DNA of 64,000 bases from NCBI GenBank assembly GCA_014379625.1, contig JACMLJ010000002.1, positions 1 through 64,000 on the forward strand, in the 5' to 3' direction. Below the pieces are notes generated by a model, which was given only the letters and a program-made list of their open reading frames with translations, did not search any database and had not been told where the DNA came from. Shown piece by piece: positions 44,316 to 53,965 of the stretch. The translations under genes were made by a program, and so were the position numbers. Positions within the stretch are counted from its first letter, which is position 1. Each line of letters begins with the position of its first letter. Source of the DNA: Ferruginibacter sp. GTDB taxonomy: Bacteria; Bacteroidota; Bacteroidia; Chitinophagales; Chitinophagaceae.

Positions 44316-44849
44316 ATGAGATCAAACAACGCTTTCCTGCTTAAAATTGTAGTATTATTGGTAACCATATCAATGGTGTGCACCCAATCAAACGCCCAGT
44401 TGCGGCAGCTACGCCGTAAAAATATTATTGACGAAAAAAAGGCATTGGCAAGACGGTCTGAAAAGAATGTAGTGCTGGTAAATACCAAAGTTATAAACGA
44501 TCTGATGGTAAAATGTATTGAACTGGGCATTGAAAATGTACAATTGGTTTTTACGCGGATAAAAGCCGCTGATGTGAATGATTATACGGCCAATCATCCC
44601 GAAGCCGTTGGCCAGGAAAAAGAATTAATTGGAAAGCTGACGGTGCTGGTAAAAGTGGAAGGTAACAACATTTCCGAAAATAATTTTGTTACAGATCAAA
44701 CCGATGACCCAAATAAATCTTTGATCAATACTATGAACAGCGCCGGTTTAGTGAAGCTGAATAAACCTTACGGTAATGTTCCTTCATCAATGAATGTATT
44801 GTATTTTGAAGTAGGCAGCATATGCCCTCCCCCTAATTCCTGTAATTAA
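44316..44849 (+). CDS. Exported protein of unknown function (177 aa)
   Basis: Not recognised. Signal peptide (MRSNNAFLLKIVVLLVTISMVCTQSNAQ) followed by a mature part of about 150 residues with a basic start (LRQLRRKNIIDEKKALARR) and a domain around VNDLMVKCIELGIENVQLVF to YFEVGSICPPPNSCN. Two C-terminal cysteines could pair. Its stop overlaps the convergent TPR gene by 4 bases. Confidence 0.62.
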   Translation: MRSNNAFLLKIVVLLVTISMVCTQSNAQLRQLRRKNIIDEKKALARRSEKNVVLVNTKVINDLMVKCIELGIENVQLVFTRIKAADVNDYTANHPEAVGQEKELIGKLTVLVKVEGNNISENNFVTDQTDDPNKSLINTMNSAGLVKLNKPYGNVPSSMNVLYFEVGSICPPPNSCN

Positions 44850-46666
44850 GACCCCAGTATATTCTTTTCAGGTACCGGAATATTTTCTCCTGCCGGCGCT
44901 GCAACCGCAGAAGTTTTTTTATACCTGGTAAATACTTTGCGCAGGTAGAAAAAACTTTTAGCTTCAATTAGTTTCTTCGACAACAGGTAATGAATAACTT
45001 TTTCTTCGAGGTAATGGTGCAAAGGCAGTAGCATAGACAGCAAACCGATCTTTATCAACCATACTTTCAGCGGCTCGCCGTGTGTGATGTGGTGAATATA
45101 GGTATCGAGCAGCATAATGATGAATTCGAAGAAGGAGATAAACGATAAAAAACCCAATACCTGTATGGTTAATTTTGATAATTTAAACAGCCCCAAAAAT
45201 AATAACAATACAAATGCGGTGAGCACCGAAATGGTAATAACCATATATTGAAGATTGTGCAGGCGATCCCTTTTTTCCTGGAGTAATTGCGCTGCTTCCT
45301 GCTTGCGCTTAGTTTCGTTTCCTATCTCCAGCAAGGCAAGATCTTTATCTTTAGACAGTAGTGCCAGGCTGTCTTTATACAGATCGTACTGCCGGTTATA
45401 AAACAATGCTTTCACCAGGTCGCCCTTCCGTTCGTAGAGATCGGAGAGATGGTAGCTGATCGTTTTTATTTCACGTAAACCCGAAACCTGCTTACTTAAC
45501 TGCAAGGATTTTTCTTTATAAAAAATCGCTTTGTCTATATCGGCTGCTTTGGACTCATAATAACTGTTCGCCAGTTCGTCATAAAAATCCTTTTGCTGGT
45601 TAATGCTCGAAACACTATCAAAAAAAGGAGCTGCCTTTTCAAAATAATACCTTGCAGAATCCGGCATCCGGCCGTACAGGTACACTTCCCCATACATCCA
45701 GTCGGTATAATATGGGCCCTTTCGATCATATAATTTTACCAGTTCTTTATGTTGTTGTAAAAACTGCAATACCAGGGAAGGTTTTTCCTTCGTCATCATA
45801 TAAGAAAAAAGGATATTCTGTGCTTCTAATTTTAAACTTTTATTGTTAAGGGAATCAGCAAGTTTTTCAGCCTTTAACAGGTACTCCTTTGCAACACCAT
45901 ACGAGTATAATTTACCGAGCGCTATATAATCCGCAGCGACTTCATCCCTGAGGCCCGCATTTTCAAAAATATCCATACTCCTGAAAATATAATCAATGGC
46001 AATGCCAGGCTGGCCCAGTGTTTTATACATGGCGGCAATTGCCCGGTATACTTCTGCCACTAATAACCTGTTGTATTTTTTTACAGCCAGGTCGTATGCA
46101 TTATTAAATGCCTTGAATGCCATCAATGCATTGCCCTGCAGGAGGTATGCATAACCAAGTTGCAGGCCGCACAATGCTTTTACGGAATCATTGGAAGAAG
46201 CGAAGGAAGTAGTGATCGCGAGGTTGGCGATGCTCAACCCCTTGTCCATATTGCCTTCTGCCAGTTCATAAGCCGAAATACGGCAATAGGCAAGGGACAC
46301 ATAGTCATTGAGCTCGTTATTTTTGGCATATTCCAGTGCATATTGCAATCTTGATTTATCCTGCCGGCTATTGTTAAGATCATAAAACCTGTTTACCGGG
46401 TTTTTAAAAAGCACCCATAACATCAGGTTTTGATTTCGGCTGGCCTCCGCAATTTGTAACTGCCTTCCTAATACGCTGTCTCCCCTGGGCCTTTCATCAT
46501 TTTCAAAATAATAATTTGCCAGCTTGCCAAGCGCCTTAATACGGGCAGAATCGCCGGGTGCCTGTTCAATTTTAGCAATGAGGCTTTTCTCATTGCCCTG
46601 TGCATACAAATTTGTGAACCCGGCCAGAAATATAAATGCCAATCTTATGGCAATAAAAAATTTCAT
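44846..46666 (-). CDS. TPR-repeat membrane protein, sensor-like but without kinase domain
   Basis: A 606-residue protein: signal peptide from ATG 46666 (MKFFIAIRLAFIFLAGFTNLYAQ), about ten helical TPR-type units over residues 35-440, a coiled-coil stretch (LLSKDKDLALLEIGNETKRKQEAAQLLQEKR), then three membrane helices (about 470-560) and a short cytoplasmic tail. This is the sensor half of Bacteroidota TPR-histidine kinases or LytS relatives, but the tail has no His-kinase or LytTR domain. An upstream ATG at 46729 would add 21 residues and bury the signal. It may pass a signal to a separate kinase. Confidence 0.75.
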   Translation of the reverse strand: MKFFIAIRLAFIFLAGFTNLYAQGNEKSLIAKIEQAPGDSARIKALGKLANYYFENDERPRGDSVLGRQLQIAEASRNQNLMLWVLFKNPVNRFYDLNNSRQDKSRLQYALEYAKNNELNDYVSLAYCRISAYELAEGNMDKGLSIANLAITTSFASSNDSVKALCGLQLGYAYLLQGNALMAFKAFNNAYDLAVKKYNRLLVAEVYRAIAAMYKTLGQPGIAIDYIFRSMDIFENAGLRDEVAADYIALGKLYSYGVAKEYLLKAEKLADSLNNKSLKLEAQNILFSYMMTKEKPSLVLQFLQQHKELVKLYDRKGPYYTDWMYGEVYLYGRMPDSARYYFEKAAPFFDSVSSINQQKDFYDELANSYYESKAADIDKAIFYKEKSLQLSKQVSGLREIKTISYHLSDLYERKGDLVKALFYNRQYDLYKDSLALLSKDKDLALLEIGNETKRKQEAAQLLQEKRDRLHNLQYMVITISVLTAFVLLLFLGLFKLSKLTIQVLGFLSFISFFEFIIMLLDTYIHHITHGEPLKVWLIKIGLLSMLLPLHHYLEEKVIHYLLSKKLIEAKSFFYLRKVFTRYKKTSAVAAPAGENIPVPEKNILGS

Positions 46667-46872
46667 CTTATTAACAAGCAGTAGTGAGTAACATAAAGCT
46701 TTATAACACCAGTAAGTTTTATTTGGCATTTACGAATTTAATAAAAATAATATAAATTCTACCATCGTTGAGGTTCAATCCGCGTTTTCATTCTTTTCAT
46801 CTTTTTGCCGTTTCCAAAACAATAACAAATAGTTTATTTTGTTTTATCAACTTTGCATCTCAATTATTGATT

Positions 46873-48033
46873 ATGCCGGTCGGTAATGCAAAGACATTCT
46901 TATTAATCTGCTTTAGCGCCTTTGTCGCGGGTAATGTTAGTTGCCAAAGCCGGGTGCATGCCCAACCTGGTGCAAATATCAGCAGCCTCAATTTTTTAGG
47001 TGCCTATGAAATAACCTATTCTTTACGATTCAAAAACACGACAGTAGGAGGTTTATCGGGTATTGATTATGATGCTGACCATCAACGGTATTATATTATA
47101 TCCGACGACAAGGGTGCCATTGAGCCCGCACGTTATTATACCGCCAGCATTATTTTAACTCAAAAAGGAATTGACAGTGTGTATTTTACAGGGGTAAAAA
47201 ACATGTTGCAACCTAACGGGAAACCATACCCTAATAATAAACAGGACCCCTATCATACACCCGACCCCGAAGCAATCCGGTATAATCCTTTAAACAAACA
47301 ATTGGTGTGGAGCAGCGAAGGGGAAAGAATAATAAATAGTAAAGATACCGTGCTGGTAAATGCTGCTGTTACAACTATTTCTATGCAGGGGAAATATTTA
47401 AATAGTTTTTCGCTGCCGCATAACCTCCGGGTACAGGCAATAGAAAAGGGCCCAAGGCAAAACGGCGTACTCGAAGGAATAACCTTTGCGGATAACTATA
47501 CTACGCTTTTTGTAAATGCAGAAGAACCATTGTACGAAGACGGTGCAAGGGCAGATAATACCCCCCATAAAGCATATATACGCATTTTTCAATTTGACCT
47601 TGCCCGCAAGCGAAATACCAAACAGTTTGGATACCAGTTAGAACCCGTGGCCTATCCTCCTTTTCCGGCTGGTGCATTTAAAATAAACGGGGTACCCGAT
47701 ATACTTTCAATTGCAAAAAATAAACTGTTGGTGGTTGAACGTTCTTTCTCTACCGGGCGTTTAGCCTGCACCGTTAAATTATTTATAGCGGATCTGTCAG
47801 CGGCCACTGACATTAAAAATACCCCTTCCCTGAAAAACGCCACCGGCTTTGTTCCTGCCGCCAAAAAATTATTACTGAATATGGACGACCTGGGTATTTA
47901 CACCGGTAATATAGAGGGGGTAAGTTTTGGCCCGGCATTACCCAACGGCCATAAAACATTGCTATTTGTTGCAGACAATAATTTTAACCCCCTGGAACGA
48001 TCACAATTGCTTTTGTTTGAAGTGATTGAATAA
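46873..48033 (+). CDS. Exported esterase-like-phytase domain protein
   Basis: A 386-residue exported protein of the 'esterase-like activity of phytase' family. The signal peptide starts at ATG 46873 (FLLICFSAFVAGNVSCQ) and may be a lipoprotein signal (VSC). Beta-propeller family marks: VGGLSGIDYDADHQRYYIISDDKG (about 58-82), DPEAIRYNPLNKQLVWSSEGE, ALEGITFADNYTTLFVNAEEPLYEDG-like and the final NIEGVSFGPALPNGHKTLLFVADNNF. Related proteins hydrolyse phosphate esters or phytate, but activity is proven for few. A longer frame from TTG 46768 lacks a signal and is not favoured. Confidence 0.82.
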   Translation: MPVGNAKTFLLICFSAFVAGNVSCQSRVHAQPGANISSLNFLGAYEITYSLRFKNTTVGGLSGIDYDADHQRYYIISDDKGAIEPARYYTASIILTQKGIDSVYFTGVKNMLQPNGKPYPNNKQDPYHTPDPEAIRYNPLNKQLVWSSEGERIINSKDTVLVNAAVTTISMQGKYLNSFSLPHNLRVQAIEKGPRQNGVLEGITFADNYTTLFVNAEEPLYEDGARADNTPHKAYIRIFQFDLARKRNTKQFGYQLEPVAYPPFPAGAFKINGVPDILSIAKNKLLVVERSFSTGRLACTVKLFIADLSAATDIKNTPSLKNATGFVPAAKKLLLNMDDLGIYTGNIEGVSFGPALPNGHKTLLFVADNNFNPLERSQLLLFEVIE

Positions 48034-48159
48034 ACAGGACCATTCATCATTCAACTTTAACCAGCCAATAGTTATAAACAGGTTGATTGATATGTTTTAT
48101 TGAATTGCACCCAAATAATTGAGAAAAAAAGCTATTTTTATCCCTACTAAAAAATTGCT

Positions 48160-50304
48160 ATGAGAGAAATATCTATCCTGCTGGCCTGTATTGTTTTACT
48201 GGCAGCCTGTAACAACAATTCTGAATCGCTTATTACAAATTTCAAATCCCTTGAAGTGAAGTATCCATCCACAAAAAAAGATTCACTCGTAAAAGATAAT
48301 TATTTTGGCACTGAAGTAGCCGATCCCTACCGGTGGCTTGAAAACGATACCAGCGCTGAAACAGGAGCATGGGTAAAAGCCCAGAATGAAGTAACGGAAA
48401 GCTACCTGCAACAAATTCCCTTCAGGAAAACAATCGGAAAAAGATATGAAGACCTGTTTAATTATGAAAAATTTTCTGCACCAACAAGAGAAGGAAATTA
48501 CATTTACTACAGTAAAAATTCAGGCTTGCAAAACCAATCGGTCATGTACCGCGAAAGTGTGGATGGTGGCGCTGCCGAATTATTTTTAGATCCCAATACT
48601 TTTTCCAAAGATGGCACCACTTCTCTTTCCGGAATTAGTTTTACAAAAGACGGGTCACTGGCTGCCTACACTATTTCGGAGGGCGGCAGCGACTGGCAAA
48701 AAATGATTGTGCTGGATGCTGCAACAAAAAAGCAGGCCGGTGATTCCATGCTGGATATTAAATTTGGTTCGGCAAGCTGGAAAGGGAATGAAGGTTTTTA
48801 TTACAGCACGTACGACCGGCCCAAACAGGGAAGTTTTCTTGCCGGGGTGACGGATACGCATAAACTATTTTACCATAAGATGGGTACCCCACAAAAAGAA
48901 GACAAACTCATCTATGGGGGATCTGCACAACCAAAACGTTATATCTGGGCGGGGGTAAGTGAAGATGAGCGCTGGCTGATCATTTATGGCGCAAATGCGA
49001 CTTATGGCAACGAAGTCCATATCCTTGATTTATCAAAACCTAATGGGGTGCCGCTTCCCGTGGTAACCGATATGAAAAATCAACATGGGATCGTGGATAC
49101 TGATGATAGTAATTTTTATATCCAGACAGATAGAAATGCTCCTACCGGTAAACTGGTGATGGTGCCCATTGCCAGCCCTGCCGAAGCTAACTGGAAAACG
49201 ATTGTGGAGGCTAAGCCGGAAGTGCTCAATGCTTCATCTGCCGGCGGCTATATCTTTTGCACCTACTTAAAAGATGCCGTAACAAAAGTATTTCAAAATG
49301 ATAAAACAGGTAAACAAATCCGTGAAATTGTACTGCCCGGTTTAGGGAGCGCCTATGGTTTTTCTGCAAAGAAGAATGATAAGGAATTGTACTATGGGTT
49401 TACCGCCTACACCACCCCGTATACTATTTATAAACTTAATATCGGAACAGGTGAAACCGTGTTGTATAAAAAACCAACCGTACAATTTAAGCCGGAAGAA
49501 TATGAATCGAACCAGGTATTTTACACTTCCAAAGATGGCACAAAGATCCCCATGATCATTACCCGTAAAAAAGGAATTGAATTAAATGGAAAGAACCCCT
49601 GTTTATTGTATGGTTATGGTGGCTTTGGCGTAAACCTCACCCCGTTTTTCAGCACTTCCAATATTATATTATTAGAAAATGGCGGCATCTATGCAGTACC
49701 CAATATCCGGGGTGGCGGCGAATATGGTGAGGCCTGGCACGAGCAGGGCATTAAAACAAAAAAGCAAAATGTATTTGATGATTTTATTGCTGCGGCCCAG
49801 TACTTAGTTGATAATAAATATACTTCCAGGGACCTGCTGGCTATTGAAGGTGGCAGCAATGGTGGGTTATTGGTAGGTGCATGCATTACACAGCAACCGG
49901 GCATCTGCAAAGTTGCTTTCCCTGCGGTGGGCGTATTGGATATGCTGAGATACCATAAGTTTACGGCCGGCGCAGGCTGGGCATATGATTATGGTACATC
50001 AGCAGACAGTAAAGAGATGTTTGACTATCTCTATACCTATTCTCCCCTGCACAATATAAAGGGAGCGGAATACCCTGCTACAATGATAACCACTGCTGAT
50101 CATGATGACCGGGTGGTACCCGCCCATTCTTTTAAGTTTGCAGCCACACTCCAGCAAAATCAAAATGGTGCAAACCCTGTGCTGATCCGGATTGAAACAA
50201 AAGCGGGGCATGGCGCAGGAAAAAGTACCAAACAAACCATTGGTGAACAAACTGATAAATGGAGTTTTATGTTTTACAATTTAGGGTTACAGCCAAAATA
50301 TTAA
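48160..50304 (+). CDS. Prolyl oligopeptidase (S9A), lipoprotein
   Basis: A 714-residue serine peptidase cutting after proline in short peptides. Lipoprotein signal MREISILLACIVLLAAC (Cys17), an N-terminal segment (DPYRWLENDTSAETGAWVKAQN), a seven-bladed propeller (about 100-440), and an alpha/beta-hydrolase domain: GGSNGG with Ser566, TADHDDRVVPAHS with the Asp, and KAGHGAGKSTKQ with the His. NIRGGGEYGEAWH is the usual oxyanion segment. Length is typical for S9A. Single gene, with hairpin 50410-50440 behind it. Confidence 0.94.
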   Translation: MREISILLACIVLLAACNNNSESLITNFKSLEVKYPSTKKDSLVKDNYFGTEVADPYRWLENDTSAETGAWVKAQNEVTESYLQQIPFRKTIGKRYEDLFNYEKFSAPTREGNYIYYSKNSGLQNQSVMYRESVDGGAAELFLDPNTFSKDGTTSLSGISFTKDGSLAAYTISEGGSDWQKMIVLDAATKKQAGDSMLDIKFGSASWKGNEGFYYSTYDRPKQGSFLAGVTDTHKLFYHKMGTPQKEDKLIYGGSAQPKRYIWAGVSEDERWLIIYGANATYGNEVHILDLSKPNGVPLPVVTDMKNQHGIVDTDDSNFYIQTDRNAPTGKLVMVPIASPAEANWKTIVEAKPEVLNASSAGGYIFCTYLKDAVTKVFQNDKTGKQIREIVLPGLGSAYGFSAKKNDKELYYGFTAYTTPYTIYKLNIGTGETVLYKKPTVQFKPEEYESNQVFYTSKDGTKIPMIITRKKGIELNGKNPCLLYGYGGFGVNLTPFFSTSNIILLENGGIYAVPNIRGGGEYGEAWHEQGIKTKKQNVFDDFIAAAQYLVDNKYTSRDLLAIEGGSNGGLLVGACITQQPGICKVAFPAVGVLDMLRYHKFTAGAGWAYDYGTSADSKEMFDYLYTYSPLHNIKGAEYPATMITTADHDDRVVPAHSFKFAATLQQNQNGANPVLIRIETKAGHGAGKSTKQTIGEQTDKWSFMFYNLGLQPKY

Positions 50305-50409
50305 TTGTATACATGATGACTGATTTTTTGATGTCCAACAGGACGTTCGGTTCGGCATAATCGGCAGAGTCTATATTGCCGATACGTATGTGATGAGTAT
50401 CCTTGATGT

Positions 50410-50440
50410 ACCTGGTGATGAACTATGATCATTACCAGGT
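50410..50440. terminator. Hairpin between convergent prolyl oligopeptidase and epimerase genes
   Basis: ACCTGGTGATGA (50410-50421) pairs with TCATTACCAGGT (50429-50440) through one G-T pair around a 7-base loop. It overlaps the stop codon of the minus-strand gene. No T run follows, so termination would be inefficient or Rho-assisted. Confidence 0.4.
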
Positions 50441-51301
50441 GGTAACAGTCCATGCCCTTTCAAAGTCTTCACCCGCAGCTAAATCATTTATACCTTCCTT
50501 ATCTGTTAAAAGCTGGTTTGCATTTACACTATCGGCAACGCCACACCAGGGTTCAATACATACAAAATCAGCATCCCTGGCAGCCCAGATACCAAGATAG
50601 GGAAAGCCTTTAAAAGAGAAAGTAAGACCCGAAGGGTGCTTATCTGATTTCAATTGCACTTCATCAGACTGAAGGGTTTTTAGTACAATCGCATCCTTGT
50701 AAAACAATTGCTTCGATAGCCTTAATTGATTAGTATCGTTCAATAGTGGCAGGGCGGCTGTTTCTATTAAACCATCCGCACTGATGGGCCAGCGACCTGC
50801 ATTTTCTGTTTTATTAAACAACAAATAATAGTCATCATACGCCAGTTCATCAGCAACCGGTAATTTAAAAGCAGGATGGGCACCCACCGAAAAATACATC
50901 CTTTCAACTCCTGTATTTTTAACAAGGTAGGTAACCGTTAGCCTGCTTTCTTCAATTGTATATTTAATAGAGAAACTGAATGGAAAGGGATAAACATTTA
51001 ACGTGCTTTCATCATTTTGCAATTCAAAACAGATAGCGGATGGAGCCGCTTCGGTAACCGAGAATATTTTTTCCCTGGCAAACCCATGCCTGCCCAGTTC
51101 GTAACTTTTATTGTCAAAATAATACCTGTTATCCTTTAACAAACCAATAATAGGAAATAATACCGGTGATTTCTTTGGCCAAAAAGCCGCATCCCCGCTC
51201 CATAAATATTCCAGCCCGGTTACCTTGTTAAAAAGACTGTTCAACTCCGCCCCTGCCTCGTTGATTACTACCCGGATAAAATCATTTTCGATGATATGCA
51301 T
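50432..51301 (-). CDS. Aldose 1-epimerase family protein (LacX-like)
   Basis: A 289-residue galactose-mutarotase-like protein that interconverts alpha and beta anomers or acts on a phosphosugar. Family features: IVINEAGAELNSLFNKVTGLEYLWSGD near the N-terminus, HGFAREKIFSV (about 72-82), the strand containing FSVGAHPAFKLP (His), and FIGVWA-like YLGIWAARDADFVCIEPWCGVAD with the catalytic Glu. Cytoplasmic, no signal peptide. TAACTTTG lies 31 bases before the ATG. Confidence 0.87.
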   Translation of the reverse strand: MHIIENDFIRVVINEAGAELNSLFNKVTGLEYLWSGDAAFWPKKSPVLFPIIGLLKDNRYYFDNKSYELGRHGFAREKIFSVTEAAPSAICFELQNDESTLNVYPFPFSFSIKYTIEESRLTVTYLVKNTGVERMYFSVGAHPAFKLPVADELAYDDYYLLFNKTENAGRWPISADGLIETAALPLLNDTNQLRLSKQLFYKDAIVLKTLQSDEVQLKSDKHPSGLTFSFKGFPYLGIWAARDADFVCIEPWCGVADSVNANQLLTDKEGINDLAAGEDFERAWTVTTW

Positions 51302-51331
51302 AGTTGATTCATTTTAATATTGATGAAAGAA

Positions 51332-51339
51332 CAAAGTTA
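51332..51339 (-). promoter_or_regulatory. -7 promoter box of the epimerase gene
   Basis: TAACTTTG on the minus strand matches TAnnTTTG, 31 bases before the ATG at 51301. Confidence 0.45.
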
Positions 51340-51377
51340 GCCATTTATATCTCCCACCTGTTTCCATCAACAAGGCT

Positions 51378-52034
51378 TTACAGTCTTCTGCCCACCGTTA
51401 ACGCCAAATGCGGAATTGCATCTCCATTGGTATCAGTTTGAAAACCCGGGACCAGGCCGATGTAAACCTTATTGTTGAAAGTAAAATTGTAATGAAACTG
51501 GAATATTCCCCCGAGTGAGTACACCCTTTGCGGTGTCCTGTTGTCATAACCAATCAGCACAGTTGGCTGGCCGGTCCTTAGCGGTTCATATATTTGATAT
51601 CCATCATCGCCATTGGAAGATGACTGATACCTGCCAAAACCGCCAAGGCTGATCATTAGTTCATGTCGCCGGTTCCTGATAATACTATATCCACCATTTA
51701 CCCCAACCTGAACGCCCGCCGCAGTAAACCTTACAGATGCATCAGTTTGGGTACCGTTCGTATTATTGGTTACTATAATCAAATCCCTGCCATCATTGAT
51801 CATGGCTTTAAAATTAAAATCCAATGATGTCCTTTTCGAAAGGTATTTGATATAGTCGGCGCCAAACACGATGCCTTTATAATCACCGCTCCCGTGCCTG
51901 CTGTACCCGCCCACTAACTGAATAGCATGCACGGGGAGTGTATACTGTGCGTTTATGCAACCAAAAAAAAACAAGCCTGTACAGAAAAGGCATAGTTTAA
52001 GAAATGCTGGTTTAAGCTGGTTTAAAAGGATCAT
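51378..52034 (-). CDS. Outer membrane beta-barrel protein (218 aa)
   Basis: An exported protein with a signal peptide (FLKLCLFCTGLFFFGCINAQYT), then amphipathic strands of alternating hydrophobic residues and Gly/Asn-rich turns (AIQLVGGYSRHGSGDYKGIVFGADYIKYL ... GIFQFHYNFTFNNKVYIGLVPGFQ) ending in the charged LTVGRRL. It fits small 8-strand barrels of the OmpW/TraO-like type, but family and role are unclear. ACAGAATT and AATTCTGT (52111-52134) form an inverted repeat about 80 bases upstream. Confidence 0.72.
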   Translation of the reverse strand: MILLNQLKPAFLKLCLFCTGLFFFGCINAQYTLPVHAIQLVGGYSRHGSGDYKGIVFGADYIKYLSKRTSLDFNFKAMINDGRDLIIVTNNTNGTQTDASVRFTAAGVQVGVNGGYSIIRNRRHELMISLGGFGRYQSSSNGDDGYQIYEPLRTGQPTVLIGYDNRTPQRVYSLGGIFQFHYNFTFNNKVYIGLVPGFQTDTNGDAIPHLALTVGRRL

Positions 52035-52432
52035 AGGGGCCTGAGTTTTTTAAGTAAAAAAATTACCTGATTTGATTTAATTTTGTAAACATAGTTTTTA
52101 TAAGCCATAAACAGAATTTGCACATCAATTCTGTGAACCCAATAGATTAGCATTTCAGGTTGGTTTCTTACAGCTTTCGAAATTAACAGATAAAAAATTT
52201 GCAATTAAAAAGTTTAAATCTTCGGCATACATCTCTTACGGAGCAGGTATGCCCTTGCAATGGTTAAGCGTTTAACAGTAAATTTTTATAGGAGAATTTC
52301 GTGGTTCAATTGCCCGTTGATGGATTCATATCCGCCATTATACTCAAAAAACAGAGCCGGTATGATTTTAAGAGAGTTGCACAATAAAAAGCAACTACGG
52401 TATTTATAACAGTAGTTGCATTTAATGCCTGG
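52035..52432. other. Intergenic region between minus-strand genes
   Basis: About 400 bases. Holds the terminator at 52390-52418 and an 8-bp inverted repeat at 52111-52134 (stem ACAGAATT). No gene recognised. Confidence 0.45.
52385..52418 (-). terminator. Terminator of the NTF2-like gene
   Basis: On the minus strand GCAACTAC (52418-52411) pairs with GTAGTTGC (52397-52390), followed by TTTTTATTG. It lies just past the stop of the 52433-52789 gene. Confidence 0.75.
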
Positions 52433-52789
52433 TTAAAAAAAGAATTGCTCCTTCACAATCTTGCCGTCTTTAACTTCGTACACGGCAATTTCTTCCATAT
52501 TGGTACGACCCATACCTTTCATGGTTATATCCATTCCCATCGCCACACTAAAGTGACTGCCTGCTACCACCGGCTCTTTAGAATAAGCACTATGGGTTTC
52601 TTCAACCATTTCCTGGAACATTTTCCCTTTCTGTTTAATTGCATCCAGCCCTTCTACCGACTGTAACCCCTGCGCACTGGCGGGTTCAATACTTACCGCG
52701 TTATCGGCATACAGTTCTTCCTGTATTAGCTCAAATTTTCCTTCCTGGCTTAGTTCATTAAACCGATTAGCTACTTCCTGAGTTGTCAT
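52433..52789 (-). CDS. NTF2/SnoaL-like small protein
   Basis: A 118-residue cytoplasmic protein. It begins with the alpha-helical start of SnoaL-like folds (MTTQEVANRFNELSQEGKFELIQEELYADNAVSIEPASAQG), and continues with the beta-sheet segments (GSHFSVAMGMDITMKGMGRTNMEEIAVYEVKDGKIVKEQFFF) ending in the usual phenylalanine-rich tail. No catalytic acid pair stands out, so it may be a binding rather than an isomerase protein. Single gene with its own terminator. Confidence 0.85.
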   Translation of the reverse strand: MTTQEVANRFNELSQEGKFELIQEELYADNAVSIEPASAQGLQSVEGLDAIKQKGKMFQEMVEETHSAYSKEPVVAGSHFSVAMGMDITMKGMGRTNMEEIAVYEVKDGKIVKEQFFF

Positions 52790-53009
52790 TGTTGAAATTT
52801 TATGGTGATTAAATTAAAAAAAACAAATTACATTTTTTATTAACTATAAAAAAGATTTTTTGATGAATTCATTTAGGCTTAACAAAGCGAACCCATCACA
52901 TAGAAATTAATTAAAAGCAAGTAAAGGAAAAGGAGGTTTACGGTCTTTTATTTATGCCGGTGAAGATATTGTAGTCAGTCACGTCAAAATTTTTAATTTA
53001 AACGACCCA

Positions 53010-53028
53010 TAACTTTGAAGTAAATTTG
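53010..53028 (+). promoter_or_regulatory. -7 promoter boxes of the DUF6515-type gene
   Basis: Two overlapping candidates, TAACTTTG (53010-53017) and TAAATTTG (53021-53028, followed by C); both match TAnnTTTG. The second is 24 bases before the ATG at 53052. Confidence 0.55.
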
Positions 53029-53051
53029 CGGTCTATATAAAAATTTTTTTT

Positions 53052-53864
53052 ATGAAAACTTCAAAATATGCTTTCAGTTTAATCGCCGCGATGGGCATTA
53101 CACTGATCCTGGCTGATGAAATTTATGCGCAAAATAACCGGGGCAGAAATGACTGGGACCGGCGTTACGGTAATTATCATGCCCCCCGTCCGCGTGTTTC
53201 TATTGGTATTGGGTATAACCCTTACCTTAGTTTCCGCCCGGTTTCAAAACCCCGTATTTATTACCGGCCTGCTTACCGGCTTCCTTATCGTTATGTACAT
53301 TACGGACCTGCATTTGGCATAAGGGTCAGCGTTTTACCACTTGGATATAGCCGGTTTTATATTGGCAATGACCCTTTCTATTATCACCAGGGAATTTATT
53401 ACCGACCTTACAAAACCGGGGGGTACACCGTAACGCAGCCTCCATTAGGCGCCATTGTAAAGCAATTGCCTTCGGGCGCTAAAGTAACCGTAATTGACGG
53501 GCAAAAATATTATGAACTGGGAGGCGCTTTTTACCAGGAAAGAATTACAGCCAACAATAAATTACGCTATGAAGTAGTAGGTACGGATGGTGTGCTCAAT
53601 ACCACCAATGCAGATGACGATGACGATGTTCTGCCACCGGGCCCGCAAAGTAGCAATACTAACCCCGTACCATTGAATGGATCAGTAGTAACACAACTGC
53701 CTGCCGGGTGCAGCGCTATTTTTATCAACCAGCAAAAATATTATATTTCCACTTCAGGTATTTATTACCAGGAAGTAACGGAGGGAAATAGTATCAGTTA
53801 TAAAGTTGCCGGTAGCGCGGCAGCAGGCATACAGTCAGGTACATCCGAACCCGTTGCACAGTAG
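53052..53864 (+). CDS. Exported DUF6515-type protein (RcnB-like start, duplicated module)
   Basis: A 270-residue exported protein. Signal peptide (FSLIAAMGITLILADEIYAQN), an Arg/Tyr/Pro-rich section (NNRGRNDWDRRYGNYHAPRPRVS onward), then two copies of a small module: LGAIVKQLPSGAKVTVIDGQKYYELGGAFYQE (about 134-165) and SVVTQLPAGCSAIFINQQKYYISTSGIYYQE (about 213-243). This matches proteins annotated DUF6515 in Bacteroidota; function unknown, probably a periplasmic or surface binding protein. A strong terminator follows. Confidence 0.75.
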   Translation: MKTSKYAFSLIAAMGITLILADEIYAQNNRGRNDWDRRYGNYHAPRPRVSIGIGYNPYLSFRPVSKPRIYYRPAYRLPYRYVHYGPAFGIRVSVLPLGYSRFYIGNDPFYYHQGIYYRPYKTGGYTVTQPPLGAIVKQLPSGAKVTVIDGQKYYELGGAFYQERITANNKLRYEVVGTDGVLNTTNADDDDDVLPPGPQSSNTNPVPLNGSVVTQLPAGCSAIFINQQKYYISTSGIYYQEVTEGNSISYKVAGSAAAGIQSGTSEPVAQ

Positions 53865-53931
53865 TTTGTTCTATTAAGGCACCGGCAAATTAGCAGGGTA
53901 AAATTATCCCCCGAAAAGGGCCAACTCCCGG

Positions 53932-53965
53932 AATCAGCAGTCAGTTACTGCTGATTTTCTTTTTT
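53932..53965 (+). terminator. Strong terminator of the DUF6515 gene, overlapping the convergent gene
   Basis: AATCAGCAG (53932-53940) pairs with CTGCTGATT (53948-53956), 7-base loop, then TTCTTTTTT. Its loop, right arm and T run lie inside the last codons (KKKISSN) of the opposite-strand DUF3095 gene. Confidence 0.85.
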
